Shown: positions 32,743-41,830 of the stretch, piece after piece
How the letters are laid out: each line of letters starts with the position of its first letter
Position numbering within the stretch: position 1 is the first letter of the stretch
Assembly: GCF_000820505.1 (NCBI RefSeq)
Contig: NZ_JWJD01000008.1
Coordinates: 1-64,000 of the forward strand
Direction: 5' to 3'
Source: Geoalkalibacter ferrihydriticus DSM 17813
GTDB taxonomy: Bacteria; Desulfobacterota; Desulfuromonadia; Desulfuromonadales; Geoalkalibacteraceae
Length of the DNA stretch: 64,000 nucleotides
Notes under the pieces: generated by a model
Databases searched by the model: none
Told to the model about the DNA's origin: nothing
The model's input: only the letters and a program-made list of their open reading frames with translations
Translations under genes and position numbers: made by a program

Positions 32743-32771
32743 ATGATAGAAAGGGTCCCGCACGCTGTCAA
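32743..32771 (-). promoter_or_regulatory. Strong sigma-70 promoter of the hem operon
   Basis: Minus strand TTGACA (32771-32766), 17 bases, TATCAT (32748-32743): a perfect -35 and a five-of-six -10 at optimal spacing. Start near 32736, about 32 bases before the SIS gene. It would drive nine genes down to the M16 protease. Confidence 0.8.
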
Positions 32772-32798
32772 GGAAAGGCAGGGGAGAGGATTAAACCC

Positions 32799-32826
32799 TT
32801 GATTTTTTTTCCCCCTGCTCTATTCT
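32799..32826 (+). promoter_or_regulatory. Predicted sigma-70 promoter of trxA
   Basis: TTGATT (32799-32804), 16 bases, TATTCT (32821-32826), with the start near 32833. It lies back to back with the hem operon promoter. Confidence 0.6.
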
Positions 32827-32891
32827 TTTAACCATGCTGGAAAAATGTCAGGCGTCGAGTTATCAACCCATCCCGCAAAGGAGCAGTTTAT

Positions 32892-33221
32892 ATGGCAAGC
32901 GATAAGGTTGTACAAGTAACGGATGATAACTTTGAAAGTGAAGTTCTCAAATCCTCCACCCCCGTACTGGTTGACTTCTGGGCATCTTGGTGCGCCCCCT
33001 GCAAGGCTATCAGTCCCGTTGTGGACGGCTTGGCCGATGAGTATGAAGGCAAGGTCAAAATCGCCAAGCTCAATGTCGACGAAAACCCGGCGACCCCCGG
33101 TCAGTATGGGGTGCGCGGCATTCCCACGCTGATTCTGTTCAAGGACGGCCAGGTTCTTGACCAGGTGGTCGGCGCGGTCCCGAAAAATCAGCTTGAAGGG
33201 CTGATCAAGAAAGCTCTCTGA
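32892..33221 (+). CDS. trxA: Thioredoxin
   Basis: A 109-residue thioredoxin with the active site WCAPC (C34, C37) in the FWASWCAPCKAISPVVD context, the cis-proline in RGIPTLILFKDG and no signal peptide, so cytoplasmic. The active-site pair is Ala-Pro where classical thioredoxin has Gly-Pro. AAAGGAG lies 8 bases before the ATG. A single-gene unit with its own promoter and terminator, divergent from the hem operon. Confidence 0.95.
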   Translation: MASDKVVQVTDDNFESEVLKSSTPVLVDFWASWCAPCKAISPVVDGLADEYEGKVKIAKLNVDENPATPGQYGVRGIPTLILFKDGQVLDQVVGAVPKNQLEGLIKKAL

Positions 33222-33242
33222 GCCGCCGCAACGCTCAACATG

Positions 33243-33266
33243 AAGGCCCCGCAAGGGGCCTTTTTT
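33243..33266 (+). terminator. Rho-independent terminator after trxA
   Basis: GGCCCC-GCAA-GGGGCC stem-loop (33245-33260) followed by TTTTTT. Confidence 0.9.
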
Positions 33267-33320
33267 CGTTCAGAAATCGTACTTTTTCAGCCACCACGCC
33301 CTGCGGTGCATGCCGCTAAG

Positions 33321-33860
33321 TTACCCGGCATCTTCCTCCGCGGGGATCGCCTCGAGAATGCGGTCGATCTCCTCGCGATCGGGAGCCGGCACGTAAACCC
33401 GGTCTATCTCGCGCAAAAGCTCTTCCTTGCCCTGCCGGGCCGCCTCCATCTGCTCCAGAGCCTCTTGCACCACCTCGCGGCTGCTGTAGCTCCAGCGACG
33501 ATAGGCCTGGTTGCGGCGCGTTTCCGCACCCTGGAAAGTCGCGACCAGCTCGCGGGCCTCGTCTTTCCACGCCGCGATCCGCTCCTGGCGCTCGGCGCGT
33601 TCAGCCCGCGCGCGGTGCGCGTCTTCCTCGGCACTGCGCGCAACCCCGGGAAGTGGTTCGGGCGTCGGCTGCACGCTGAGGGTCCCCTCACTTTCGGGCG
33701 CCTCGTCCAGGGGTTCGCAGTCCGGCGGGAATTTCCCGGGATCGTCGGTCATGACCAGTTGCCCGCTCTGATCGCGACAGCGATAGATTTCATCCGCCGC
33801 CCATGCCGATCCGGGAGCGAGAAACAGAAAAGCCAGTGCAAGCAGTGCCCAGCGCAGCAT
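33321..33860 (-). CDS. Secreted DUF4124-type protein with coiled-coil
   Basis: About 179 residues from the ATG at 33860 (MLRWALLALAFLFLAPGSAWAAD), which has AAGGAGG 7 bases upstream; a longer frame from 33974 is rejected. After the signal peptide comes DEIYRCRDQSGQLVMTDDPGKFPPDC, a DUF4124-like module with two cysteines. A long Glu/Arg-rich helical region (about 85-175) likely forms a coiled coil. Function unknown, probably periplasmic. Last gene of the dapF operon. Confidence 0.8.
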   Translation of the reverse strand: MLRWALLALAFLFLAPGSAWAADEIYRCRDQSGQLVMTDDPGKFPPDCEPLDEAPESEGTLSVQPTPEPLPGVARSAEEDAHRARAERAERQERIAAWKDEARELVATFQGAETRRNQAYRRWSYSSREVVQEALEQMEAARQGKEELLREIDRVYVPAPDREEIDRILEAIPAEEDAG

Positions 33861-33906
33861 ACTCAGCCTCCTTAACTCAACCTTTGACAGTGACCGGCGC
33901 GCAACC

Positions 33907-34410
33907 TCAAGGCCGCCCCTTTTCCGCCCCGGCGCGCAGCAGGCGAAAAATTTCGCGGTAGGCACGGCGATCACCGCTCGTGCGAAAATCCTCGCCCAGC
34001 GCGGCCAACGTTTCGCGGTCGCAGCCGGGAAACAGCAGCAAAATCTCGTGCAGGGCCTCTTCTTGACTTTCGTCGCTGCACAGGCGGTCGCGTAACTGCT
34101 CCAGTTGATGAAAGTCCTTCACCTGCTCCTGGCGCCGGCCGCTGCGAACATCAAGATACTTCTCGGCGGCCGCCAGGGCCTGTTCATCGCGGCGCAGCAA
34201 CGCCGCCAGATGTTTGGTCTGGCGTTTGCGCGCCCCGTGTTGGCGGGTTTCGCGCGCCAAACGCAGCGCCTCCAGCAGGGGAGCTTCCCAGCCCAGGCGG
34301 CGCACCTCAGAGTCACCAAGCTCCAGCATTTGCCGGGCGAGATCTTCGATCTGCTGGGCACGGCGCTTGACGGCGCTGCGGCTCGGAGCCGTTTCACGAA
34401 AACTTTCCAT
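33907..34410 (-). CDS. darP: Ribosome-associated protein DarP (YjgA, DUF615)
   Basis: A 167-residue, highly charged helical protein. The start SRSAVKRRAQQIEDLARQMLEL and the centre RKRQTKHLAALLRR match the YjgA/DUF615 family, which associates with late 50S assembly intermediates. No catalytic motif is expected. The start overlaps the dtd stop (TGATG), so translation is coupled. The family is common in beta- and gammaproteobacteria and also present in this group. Confidence 0.85.
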   Translation of the reverse strand: MESFRETAPSRSAVKRRAQQIEDLARQMLELGDSEVRRLGWEAPLLEALRLARETRQHGARKRQTKHLAALLRRDEQALAAAEKYLDVRSGRRQEQVKDFHQLEQLRDRLCSDESQEEALHEILLLFPGCDRETLAALGEDFRTSGDRRAYREIFRLLRAGAEKGRP

Positions 34411-34859
34411 CAGAAGTCCTTTTGGCTGTCGAGCAGAAGGGTGACCGGGCCGTCGTTGACGAGATGTACCTGCATCTGTGCCTGAAAGACACCGGTGGCA
34501 ACCTCCAGCCCCGTCCGGCGCAATCCCGCGACGAACTCTTCATAGAGGCGATTCGCCATATCGGGCGCGGCGGCGGGGGCAAAGCTCGGCCGCCGGCCCT
34601 TGCGGCAGTCGCCATACAGTGTGAATTGGGACACCACCAGCACAGCGCCGCCGACCTCGCTCACCGACAGATTCATTTTGCCCGCGGGATCCTCGAAAAT
34701 ACGCAACCCGGCGATTTTTTCGGCGAGAAAGGCGGCATCCGCACTGCTGTCGGCGCCACCGACCCCCAGCAGCACCAGCAACCCCGGGCCGATGGCGCCC
34801 ACCACGCGGCCGGCAACCTCGACCCGTGCTTCGGTCACCCGCTGCAGCACCGCTCTCAT
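34410..34859 (-). CDS. dtd: D-aminoacyl-tRNA deacylase
   Basis: About 149 residues from the ATG at 34859, which overlaps the nucleotidase stop as ATGA. Shows [15 protein letters not shown], the catalytic SQFTL motif and NDGPVT, whose Gly-cisPro dipeptide excludes L-amino acids. Dtd removes D-amino acids and glycine mischarged on tRNA. Length is normal. Coupled at both ends to its neighbours. Confidence 0.95.
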   Translation of the reverse strand: MRAVLQRVTEARVEVAGRVVGAIGPGLLVLLGVGGADSSADAAFLAEKIAGLRIFEDPAGKMNLSVSEVGGAVLVVSQFTLYGDCRKGRRPSFAPAAAPDMANRLYEEFVAGLRRTGLEVATGVFQAQMQVHLVNDGPVTLLLDSQKDF

Positions 34860-35485
34860 TGCCGGCTGCCGAGATAGGCCGCCGCCTGCTCGGCGCACGC
34901 AACCTGAACATCCACGTAGGGTGCGACGGCCCGCGGTCCGACCAGTATCGTCTTCATGCCCAGCTCCTTGGCGGTTTTCAGGTTGGGCAGCGAGTCCTCG
35001 ACCATGACGCAGCGCTCACCCTCGGTGTCGAGATGCCGCAGCACCGCCCGGTAGGGGTCGGCGTAAGGCTTGGGCAGATAGTTGGCGACCCGGACATCGA
35101 AGATGGCGCTGAACTCATCGCTGAGACCCAGGGCGGCCAGAACCCGTTCGGCATGGCCGCGAGAACCGTTAGTAAACACCACCTTGACCCCGTCGAGGGC
35201 GCGCAGAGCGGCGCGCAGACCCGGATCCGGCAATAGCCGGGTCTGCACGTCGACATCGTGCACATACTCCAGATAATCTTCGGGGTCGACCTGATAATGG
35301 CGCATCAATCCGCCCAGAGTCACCCCGTACTGCTTCCAGTATGCGCGCCGCAAGCCATCCACCTGCGCGAGGGGAATGCCCACCACCTCGCTCATGTAGC
35401 TGTTGATGCGCACATCGATCAGGGAAAACAGCTCCCGCTCGGGTGCGTACAGGGTGTTGTCGAGATCGAAGATGGTAACGTTCAT
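34856..35485 (-). CDS. HAD-superfamily hydrolase, pyrimidine 5'-nucleotidase type
   Basis: About 209 residues from the ATG at 35485 with GAGGAG just upstream; a longer frame from 35620 is out of character. HAD motifs are complete: DLDNTLY (nucleophile D7, acid D9), [24 protein letters not shown] and [16 protein letters not shown]. The architecture matches Sdt1/Phm8-like pyrimidine nucleotidases. Substrate is inferred, not shown. Second gene of the dapF operon. Confidence 0.85.
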   Translation of the reverse strand: MNVTIFDLDNTLYAPERELFSLIDVRINSYMSEVVGIPLAQVDGLRRAYWKQYGVTLGGLMRHYQVDPEDYLEYVHDVDVQTRLLPDPGLRAALRALDGVKVVFTNGSRGHAERVLAALGLSDEFSAIFDVRVANYLPKPYADPYRAVLRHLDTEGERCVMVEDSLPNLKTAKELGMKTILVGPRAVAPYVDVQVACAEQAAAYLGSRQ

Positions 35486-35544
35486 GATGCTCCTCAGGGT
35501 GTTCGCAGGGCGCAGGGGCGAACCGGGCGCGGCTTCCTGCGCTC

Positions 35545-36390
35545 CTAAGTAGGATCGTAGATGCCTTCGAAGACCTGGACCGCGGGACCGGTCATGAACA
35601 CCTGGCCGTCTTCGGTCCACTCCAGTTCAAGATCGCCGCCGAGCAGATGATTGACGATGCGCCGCTCGGTATGCCCGGTGAGAACGCCGGCTACGGCAAC
35701 CGCCGAGGCGCCGGTGCCGCACGCCAGGGTTTCACCGGAACCGCGTTCCCAGGTGCGCTGCTTGACTTCGCCGCGAGACACCACCTCGACGAACTCGACA
35801 TTGGTGCGGCGCGGGAACAGAGCATGGTTTTCAATGACCGGGCCGTACTTGGCGACGGGAAACTCATGGACGTTGTCGACGAAAATGACGCAGTGGGGGT
35901 TGCCCATGGACACGCAGGTGATGTGAAAGGTGCGGTCGAGCACCTTAAGCTCGGCGCCTACCACTTCCTCCTCGGCAGGTCCGGTCATGGGAATTTCGCC
36001 GCGCTTTAGGCGCGGGCGTCCCATATTGACGCGCACACGGCTCACCTTGTCCTGGTCATTGGGGAAAAGCTGCAAGGTCAAGATCCCCGCGCCGGTTTCG
36101 GCGGTGATTTCGGTTTTTTTCACCAGGCCATGATCGTAAGCATATTTGGCAACGCAGCGGATACCGTTGCCGCACATCTCCGACTCACTGCCGTCGGCGT
36201 TGAACATGCGCATGCGCACATCGGCTTTATCCGAGGGCAGAATCAGAATCAGGCCGTCGGCGCCGATGGCAAAGTTGCGGTTGCTCAGCTCAATGGCCAG
36301 GGCGACGGGATCGTCGACGGGGGTTTCAAAGCCGTTGACATAAACATAATCATTTCCGGCGCCATGCATCTTGGCGAATTTCAAAGCCAT
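35545..36390 (-). CDS. dapF: Diaminopimelate epimerase
   Basis: A 281-residue enzyme that interconverts LL- and meso-diaminopimelate for lysine and peptidoglycan synthesis. The two catalytic cysteines are C73 in [10 protein letters not shown] and C224 in [23 protein letters not shown] at the N-terminus and GADGLILI are typical. First gene of a five-gene minus-strand operon. Confidence 0.96.
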   Translation of the reverse strand: MALKFAKMHGAGNDYVYVNGFETPVDDPVALAIELSNRNFAIGADGLILILPSDKADVRMRMFNADGSESEMCGNGIRCVAKYAYDHGLVKKTEITAETGAGILTLQLFPNDQDKVSRVRVNMGRPRLKRGEIPMTGPAEEEVVGAELKVLDRTFHITCVSMGNPHCVIFVDNVHEFPVAKYGPVIENHALFPRRTNVEFVEVVSRGEVKQRTWERGSGETLACGTGASAVAVAGVLTGHTERRIVNHLLGGDLELEWTEDGQVFMTGPAVQVFEGIYDPT

Positions 36391-36447
36391 AAATCAAAGT
36401 CCTTTCACAGATGGCGTGAACAAGCCCGACGATCGGGGCAAAAAATC

Positions 36448-36477
36448 AGTATAACCAAGGCCGGCCGTTCGCGGCAA
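36448..36477 (-). promoter_or_regulatory. Predicted sigma-70 promoter of the dapF operon
   Basis: Minus strand TTGCCG (36477-36472), 18 bases, TATACT (36453-36448), with the start about 50 bases before dapF. Confidence 0.6.
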
Positions 36478-36603
36478 GCCTTTGATCCGCCAAAGACGCC
36501 GCGCCGCTCTTGTTTCGATGATTCGACCTGTGATAAAGGTAAATATTCAGCCGCGCCGCCCAATCACGCCGAACATTCACCTTTACCGATAAATTTTGCA
36601 ATC

Positions 36604-37701
36604 ATGCCGAAAATCCGTTACTACATCAGCGGCCATGGCCTCGGCCACGCCAGCCGCTCCTGTCAAATCATCAACACTCTGCGGCGACGCCATGGCGATA
36701 TTGCCGTCGAGGTGGTGTCGGACGCCCACGAGTGGTTTTTCCGGAGCTTTCTCGACCCCTCGGTTTCCCTGCGCCGCGCACAGCTCGACATCGGCGTTTT
36801 GCAGCTTGACAGCCTACGCATGCAGGAAGCCCAAACCCTCACCGCCTATCGCGAGTTTCTCCCACAGCGGCAACTGCTGGCGGCCGCCGAAGCCGCCTCC
36901 CTGCGCGCTGAGCGCGTCTCCCTGGTGGCCGCTGACATCCCGCCCCTGGCGCTGGCCGCCGCGCGCCAGGCAGGGATTCCCGGCATCGGCATCGCCAACT
37001 TCACCTGGGAGTGGATTTACGCCGATCTCGTTGCGCGCTACGGCGGCTTTGACGATGTCCTCACCTCGGTGCGCGAAGATTACCGCCAGGCATCAGGCTA
37101 TCTGCGCCTGCCTTTTCACGGCCCCTTTCCCGAGGAGGTGCCCAGCGAGGAGCTTCCCCTGGTCGCGCGCAGCGCGCGTCTGTCCCGCGCGCAAGTACGC
37201 GAGCATCTGGCCCTGGCCCCTGACCAGCGCTTGGCGTTGATCTCCTTTGGCGGCTTTGGCCTGGCGGATTTTGATTTTTCCGCCCTGGCGCGCCTGCGCG
37301 ACTGGGTTTTCGTCAGTGAGGCCGGTCTCTCCACGGAGGCCCCCAACATCCTGACCCTGCCCCCGGACACTCTGGCCTATCCCGACCTGGTGGGGGCGGC
37401 TGACGTGGTCGTGACCAAACCCGGCTACGGTATCGTTTCCGAGGCTATCGTCAACGGCACCGCGGTACTCTATACTTCGCGCGGCGCATTCTGCGAACAG
37501 GCTCTGTTGGTCGCCGGCCTAGAACGTTACGCTCGAGCGCGGGGCATCAGCAACGAAAAACTTTTGCGCGGCGATTGGGGCGAAGATCTCGAAGCACTGC
37601 TGCGCCAACCCTTGCCGACGGCAACCCTGGCCTGCAACGGCGATCAGATCGCCGCCGACCGACTGGCCACCCTGGCCCGCGAGCCGGGCACATTCGCATG
37701 A
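36604..37701 (+). CDS. Glycosyltransferase of the MurG/GT-B type
   Basis: 365 residues from the ATG at 36604, reading MPKIRYYISGHGLGHASRSCQ, a glycine-rich N-terminal loop typical of GT-B enzymes. The C-terminal half has LISFGGFGLADFDF and ADVVVTKPGYGIVSEAIVNGTAVLYTSRGAFCEQ, the nucleotide-sugar binding region. The same N-terminal pattern occurs in uncharacterised transferases and in the N-terminal half of plant L-arabinokinases. Donor and acceptor are unknown. No clear Shine-Dalgarno is visible, and the frame is open upstream into DNA antisense to dapF. Overlaps the dehydrogenase gene as ATGA. Confidence 0.75.
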   Translation: MPKIRYYISGHGLGHASRSCQIINTLRRRHGDIAVEVVSDAHEWFFRSFLDPSVSLRRAQLDIGVLQLDSLRMQEAQTLTAYREFLPQRQLLAAAEAASLRAERVSLVAADIPPLALAAARQAGIPGIGIANFTWEWIYADLVARYGGFDDVLTSVREDYRQASGYLRLPFHGPFPEEVPSEELPLVARSARLSRAQVREHLALAPDQRLALISFGGFGLADFDFSALARLRDWVFVSEAGLSTEAPNILTLPPDTLAYPDLVGAADVVVTKPGYGIVSEAIVNGTAVLYTSRGAFCEQALLVAGLERYARARGISNEKLLRGDWGEDLEALLRQPLPTATLACNGDQIAADRLATLAREPGTFA

Positions 37702-39335
37702 CAGGATTTTTCGTGAGCAGCGACAAGCGCATGATTGAAATTTTTCCCGAAGAGCAGCACATCCCCACATTCTGTCGTCCCCCCGCCGCCGAAGATCAGC
37801 GCGAATATTTGGTAGACGGTTTATTCCGTGTATGGGATGGGCCTTTGCAGGAGATTTACTCGCCTTTGCCCTTACGCCGTGGAAGGGAACTTCTCCCCCG
37901 CCTGCTCGGTCGCGCCCCCCAGCTTGACCGGGTCTCCGCACTCGCCGCCCTGGATGCCGCGGGGACCGCCTTTGACGAGGGGCGCGGCCGTTGGCCGACC
38001 TGCGGCAGCGCAGAGCGCCTACGCGCTCTGCGCGATCTGCGTGCGGGACTGGTCGCGCGGCGTGACGAAATCCTTACCCTGCTTATGTGGGAGGTCGGAA
38101 AAAGCCTCGCCGAGGCCGCAGGCGAATTCGACCGCACCCTGAGCTATTTCGACGAAACCTGTGCCGACCTGCAACGCCGCGCCCGCGACTCCGCCACCCT
38201 GGTGGCGCGCGAAGGTATCGCCGCGCGCTTCGGCCGCGCCCCGCTGGGAGTGACCCTGTGCCTGGGCCCGTTCAACTATCCACTCAACGAGACCTTCGCC
38301 ACACTGCTACCGGCCCTGGCCATGGGCAACACGGTGGTGCTCAAGCCGCCCAAGATCGGAGTGCTGCTGTTTCGCCCCCTGCTTGGGCTGTTTCGTGAAA
38401 TTTTTCCTCCCGGGGTCGTCAATGTCATCTACGGTGAGGGCGATGAGCTTCTGCCCTCCCTGCTCGAAACAGGCCGGGTCGACGTCCTCGCCTTTATCGG
38501 CTCGGGCAGCGTTGCGCAGAAACTGGTGCGCGCCCATCCCCGCCCCCTGCGCCTGACCGCTGTGCTGGGCATGGGCGCCAAGAACGCCGCCGTGGTCTTG
38601 CCCGGCGCCGATCTCGATCGCGCCGTGCGCGAATGTTTGCTGGGCAGCCTCGCCTTCAACGGGCAGCGCTGCACGGCCCTTAAAATTCTCTTCGTGCATC
38701 GCTCCCTGGCCGAGACCTTCATTGGGAAATTCCTGGAAGCCATGGCACGCATTCGTCAGGGTATGCCCTGGGAAAAAGGCCTCTGGATCACGCCCCTTGC
38801 CGAACCCGAGCGCCCCGCCTATCTGCATGAGTTGCTCACCGATGCCACCGCCCAGGGCGCACGCATCTGCAATTCCGACGGCGGCGTCACGACCGGAAGC
38901 TTTTTCGCCCCGGCGCTGATCTATCCTGTGACCCCCGCCATGCGCCTCTTTCATGAGGAGCAGTTCGGGCCCCTGGTGCCGGTAGTTCCCGTTGATGATT
39001 TTGCCCCGGTCGACACCTTTCTGCAGGATTCCGACTATGCCCAGCAGATCAGCCTGTTCAGCAACGACCCCGCGGAACTGGCCCCCCTCATCGACGCCCT
39101 GACCAATCGAGTGGCCCGCGTCAACCTCAACTGCAAATGTCAGCGCGGCCCCGACAGCTTTCCTTTCACTGGCTGCAAGGATTCCGCCGTGGGCACCCTG
39201 GCGGTCAGCGAAGCCCTGGATGTTTTCTCCCGCCCGACCCTGGTCGCCCAACGCGACGGCCGCGACGACCGGCAACTGCTCGACACCCTGGCTAAGGACG
39301 GACGCTCGAGGTTTCTCGCGCAGGAGGAGAGATAG
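37698..39335 (+). CDS. Aldehyde dehydrogenase-family protein, GAPN-like, with altered catalytic Glu region
   Basis: 545 residues, coupled to the glycosyltransferase. It shows the ALDH fold: FGRAPLGVTLCLGPFNYPLNETFATLLPALAMGNTVVLKPP, the nucleophile Cys near 325 in FNGQRCTALK, EEQFGPLVPVVPVDDF and NCKCQRGPDSFPFTGCKDSAVG, closest by eye to non-phosphorylating NADP glyceraldehyde-3-phosphate dehydrogenases. The usual E-L-G-G-K containing the general base Glu reads GMGAK near 290, so Glu is not at its normal place. It may use another base, act slowly as in some acylating enzymes, or be non-canonical. Substrate uncertain. Confidence 0.8.
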   Translation: MTGFFVSSDKRMIEIFPEEQHIPTFCRPPAAEDQREYLVDGLFRVWDGPLQEIYSPLPLRRGRELLPRLLGRAPQLDRVSALAALDAAGTAFDEGRGRWPTCGSAERLRALRDLRAGLVARRDEILTLLMWEVGKSLAEAAGEFDRTLSYFDETCADLQRRARDSATLVAREGIAARFGRAPLGVTLCLGPFNYPLNETFATLLPALAMGNTVVLKPPKIGVLLFRPLLGLFREIFPPGVVNVIYGEGDELLPSLLETGRVDVLAFIGSGSVAQKLVRAHPRPLRLTAVLGMGAKNAAVVLPGADLDRAVRECLLGSLAFNGQRCTALKILFVHRSLAETFIGKFLEAMARIRQGMPWEKGLWITPLAEPERPAYLHELLTDATAQGARICNSDGGVTTGSFFAPALIYPVTPAMRLFHEEQFGPLVPVVPVDDFAPVDTFLQDSDYAQQISLFSNDPAELAPLIDALTNRVARVNLNCKCQRGPDSFPFTGCKDSAVGTLAVSEALDVFSRPTLVAQRDGRDDRQLLDTLAKDGRSRFLAQEER

Positions 39336-39356
39336 CAACCAACCAAGGACGCCGAT

Positions 39357-39396
39357 AAAAAAAAGGCCGGTTCGGAAAACCCGAACCGGCCTTTTT
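39357..39396. terminator. Bidirectional Rho-independent terminator
   Basis: GGCCGGTTCGG (39364-39374) and CCGAACCGGCC (39380-39390) form an 11-bp perfect stem around AAAAC, with an A run before and a T run after. It serves the dehydrogenase gene on the plus strand and the ResC gene on the minus strand. Confidence 0.93.
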
Positions 39397-39411
39397 TATG
39401 GGCTTATTGCC

Positions 39412-40287
39412 TTACCCGGCCCCGTAGGAGTGTAGTCCCGAAAGCACCAGGTTGACGCCGAGATAGCAGAAGATGGTGGCGCCAAAACCGATGATGGACA
39501 GCCAGGCCGCCTTGCGTCCCACCCAGCCGCGCGTAAAACGCGCATGGAGAAAAGCCGCGTAGATGAACCAAATGATGAGACTCCAGGTTTCTTTGGGATC
39601 CCAGCTCCAGTAGGTGCCCCAGGCGTAGTTGGCCCAGGCGGCGCCGGTGACGATTCCCAGAGTGAGCATGGGCCAGCCGATCATGATGGCCTTATAGTTG
39701 ATGTCATCGAGCACTTTGGTGCTGGGGAACATGGCGAGCAGACCGCCTGCGGGTGTGTTGCCTCCACCGCTCTTTTCCTCGCGACCAACCTTGATCAGGT
39801 ACATGACAGAGGCGCCGAAAGCCACGGCGAACCCAGCGTAGCCGATGAAACAGGTGATGACGTGATAGGTCAGCCAGTTACTCTGCAGAGCCGGGACCAG
39901 GGGCTGAATCGCCTTGCTGTGATCAGGCATCATCTGTCCCCAGGCCATGAAAAACACCGCCACCGGCAGGACAAAAGCGCCCACAGCGCGAGCTTTGTAT
40001 TTAAGGTCCATGAGCAGATACACGATGAGAATCGACCAGGCGAAAAAAACAAAGGATTCGTAGAGGTTGGTCATGGGCGCATGGCCCATGCCCATCTGCG
40101 CCGATTCATTCCAGCGCACACCAATGGCGGCCGTGTTGAGCACCCAGCCGAGCCAGGCAATGAGCGTACCGACGAGGCCCACGGTATGGTTTTTGGTTGC
40201 GATGTAGGCGATGAACAGAACCATCGCCACGAAATAGGCGAGTGTCGTGTAGTTGAAAAGTTGATCGCTGAACATGTGATCGATCAT
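39412..40287 (-). CDS. resC: Cytochrome c biogenesis protein CcsA/ResC (System II)
   Basis: A 291-residue membrane protein with about eight transmembrane helices and the WWD motif WGTYWSWDPKETWSLIIW. External and membrane histidines appear in GHAPMTNLYESF, WLTYHVITCF and AAFLHARFTR. With ResB it forms the heme-delivering cytochrome c synthetase. It lies 32 bases after resB and is terminated by the hairpin at 39357-39396. It is a paralogue of the hemA-linked WWD protein. Confidence 0.94.
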   Translation of the reverse strand: MIDHMFSDQLFNYTTLAYFVAMVLFIAYIATKNHTVGLVGTLIAWLGWVLNTAAIGVRWNESAQMGMGHAPMTNLYESFVFFAWSILIVYLLMDLKYKARAVGAFVLPVAVFFMAWGQMMPDHSKAIQPLVPALQSNWLTYHVITCFIGYAGFAVAFGASVMYLIKVGREEKSGGGNTPAGGLLAMFPSTKVLDDINYKAIMIGWPMLTLGIVTGAAWANYAWGTYWSWDPKETWSLIIWFIYAAFLHARFTRGWVGRKAAWLSIIGFGATIFCYLGVNLVLSGLHSYGAG

Positions 40288-40319
40288 GGTGTTTTTCCTC
40301 CGCAGCGGTTAAATGACCG

Positions 40320-41693
40320 TCAGGAATTAAGTTTTTCCTTGAAGTTTTTTTTGAATTCGTCGAAAGCCAGCTCAAATCCGGTCTGGTTGCGATGGGCGAC
40401 GCCGCCGAACTTGACACCCGTCTTACCGCCTTCCAGAGGTACCAGGGTAACCCAGATACGGCGATGCGACAGGAAGAAGGCGATGACCGATCCTGCCATC
40501 AGCAGGATGCAGCCGATCCACACGACCCACACGCCGGGATCCTTGGCGACCTGAAAGCCGGTGTACTGGCGCTGCGTATAGTCGACCAGGGAAAAGATGA
40601 AATCATCACCGCGCTGGGCATCGAACTGCGGGAAGGCCTGAAGAACGGTGAAGGCACGCAGGGGTTGCCCTTCGGGCATGACCTCAACACGGGCCGCGGG
40701 ACCGAAATTCTGAAAATTCTCGGAAAAATTGGCCACGCGGAACGGCGGCCCACCGGGCAGGCGCGCAGGCTGGCCCTGGCGCAGGTTGTAGGTCTGCTTT
40801 TCTCCGGTGGCACGCTCGGTAACCTCGAGCACAAAGGTTGGGTCGCCGGCGGGCCCATAGCTCGATTGATAGAAAACAACTCCCTTGTAGGTCAGGGGAT
40901 CGTTGACGATGACCGAGCGGTCCTTTTTCACTTCCACGCCGTTATCAACAATGGTGACGATGCTCTCATAGAGCTTGGGGCGTCGGCTGCCCTCGTAGAA
41001 ATCCACCGAAAACTTGTCGACGCGCACTGTAAAGCCGAGATCGAGGGGCGTGGGCTCGGTTCCGCCGCGTTTCCACACGCGATTGGTCTCGGTGCCTTCA
41101 ACGATATTGACATAAGCCTTGTAGCCGAACACGCTGCCGATGATGGCGCCGATAAAAATAATGATGATCGAGGCGTGGGTGATATACACCCCGAAGCGCG
41201 CCCAGGCCATTTTTTCGGCATAGAAATGCACCCTGCCGTCATCCCCCTCGGTAACACGTGCCGGGGCGAAATTGGCCTTGAAAAACTCACCGATTTTGGC
41301 TTTGAGCGCATCGGGGCTCTGCTTGCTGACAACCTCTTCCACGTTGGAGAGGGTGCGGTAATGATTATCGTCGGGCACCAATAGCGGGTTGCGCACGAGC
41401 TTCCATACCCGCGGCAGGCGCTTGATGGAGCAAGCGGTCAGGTTGAGGGTAAAAAGGGCGAGCAATCCCAGAAACCACCAGGACTGGTACATGTTGAAAA
41501 AGCCCAGGGTTTCAAATATGCGGTAGGTGGATTCGCCATAGACGCGAATATACTCCTCGGCAGAGCGATTCTGCTGGATCACCGTGCCAATGACCGAGGT
41601 CGCCGCAAGCAGGATCAGGGTGATGATCGTCAACTTGAGTGAGCAGCAAAAATCCCAAAGGGCGTCTAAAAAGGAGCTCTTTTTTGTGTTCAA
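40320..41693 (-). CDS. resB: Cytochrome c biogenesis protein ResB (Ccs1)
   Basis: A 457-residue membrane protein. It starts SFLDALWDFCCSLKLTIITLILLA, the first transmembrane helix with the ResB signature, followed by WWFLGLLALFTLNLTACSIKRLP, a helix near 170-190 and a final helix GVWVVWIGCILLMAGSVIAFFLSHRRIWV. A large periplasmic domain lies between. Together with ResC it attaches heme to apocytochromes outside the membrane. A multiheme-cytochrome-rich anaerobe is consistent with this set. Confidence 0.93.
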   Translation of the reverse strand: MNTKKSSFLDALWDFCCSLKLTIITLILLAATSVIGTVIQQNRSAEEYIRVYGESTYRIFETLGFFNMYQSWWFLGLLALFTLNLTACSIKRLPRVWKLVRNPLLVPDDNHYRTLSNVEEVVSKQSPDALKAKIGEFFKANFAPARVTEGDDGRVHFYAEKMAWARFGVYITHASIIIIFIGAIIGSVFGYKAYVNIVEGTETNRVWKRGGTEPTPLDLGFTVRVDKFSVDFYEGSRRPKLYESIVTIVDNGVEVKKDRSVIVNDPLTYKGVVFYQSSYGPAGDPTFVLEVTERATGEKQTYNLRQGQPARLPGGPPFRVANFSENFQNFGPAARVEVMPEGQPLRAFTVLQAFPQFDAQRGDDFIFSLVDYTQRQYTGFQVAKDPGVWVVWIGCILLMAGSVIAFFLSHRRIWVTLVPLEGGKTGVKFGGVAHRNQTGFELAFDEFKKNFKEKLNS

Positions 41694-41830
41694 GGTTCTC
41701 TTCTCCGGGAAAAATCAATTGATGAGCGGATGCAGTCACGCGCCCGAGATACCGCCTGAGACATCTCGGTACCGAGCATTTCAAGCTGCAACCCTTGCTA
41801 AAAACCATCAGGGGGAAAAAGCCGGTCGAC
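41694..41830. other. Leader between the CPAC protein and resB
   Basis: A 137-base gap inside the operon. It holds an inverted repeat (CCGAGAT...ATCTCGG, about 41745-41772) and a 10-bp palindrome ATCAATTGAT (41716-41725). No promoter or known riboswitch pattern was recognised. Confidence 0.4.

Noticed and set aside
41694-41830. A c-di-GMP riboswitch before resB
   Set aside because: Cytochrome genes in this group often have one, but the conserved GCAAACC and GCAAAGCC segments are absent.
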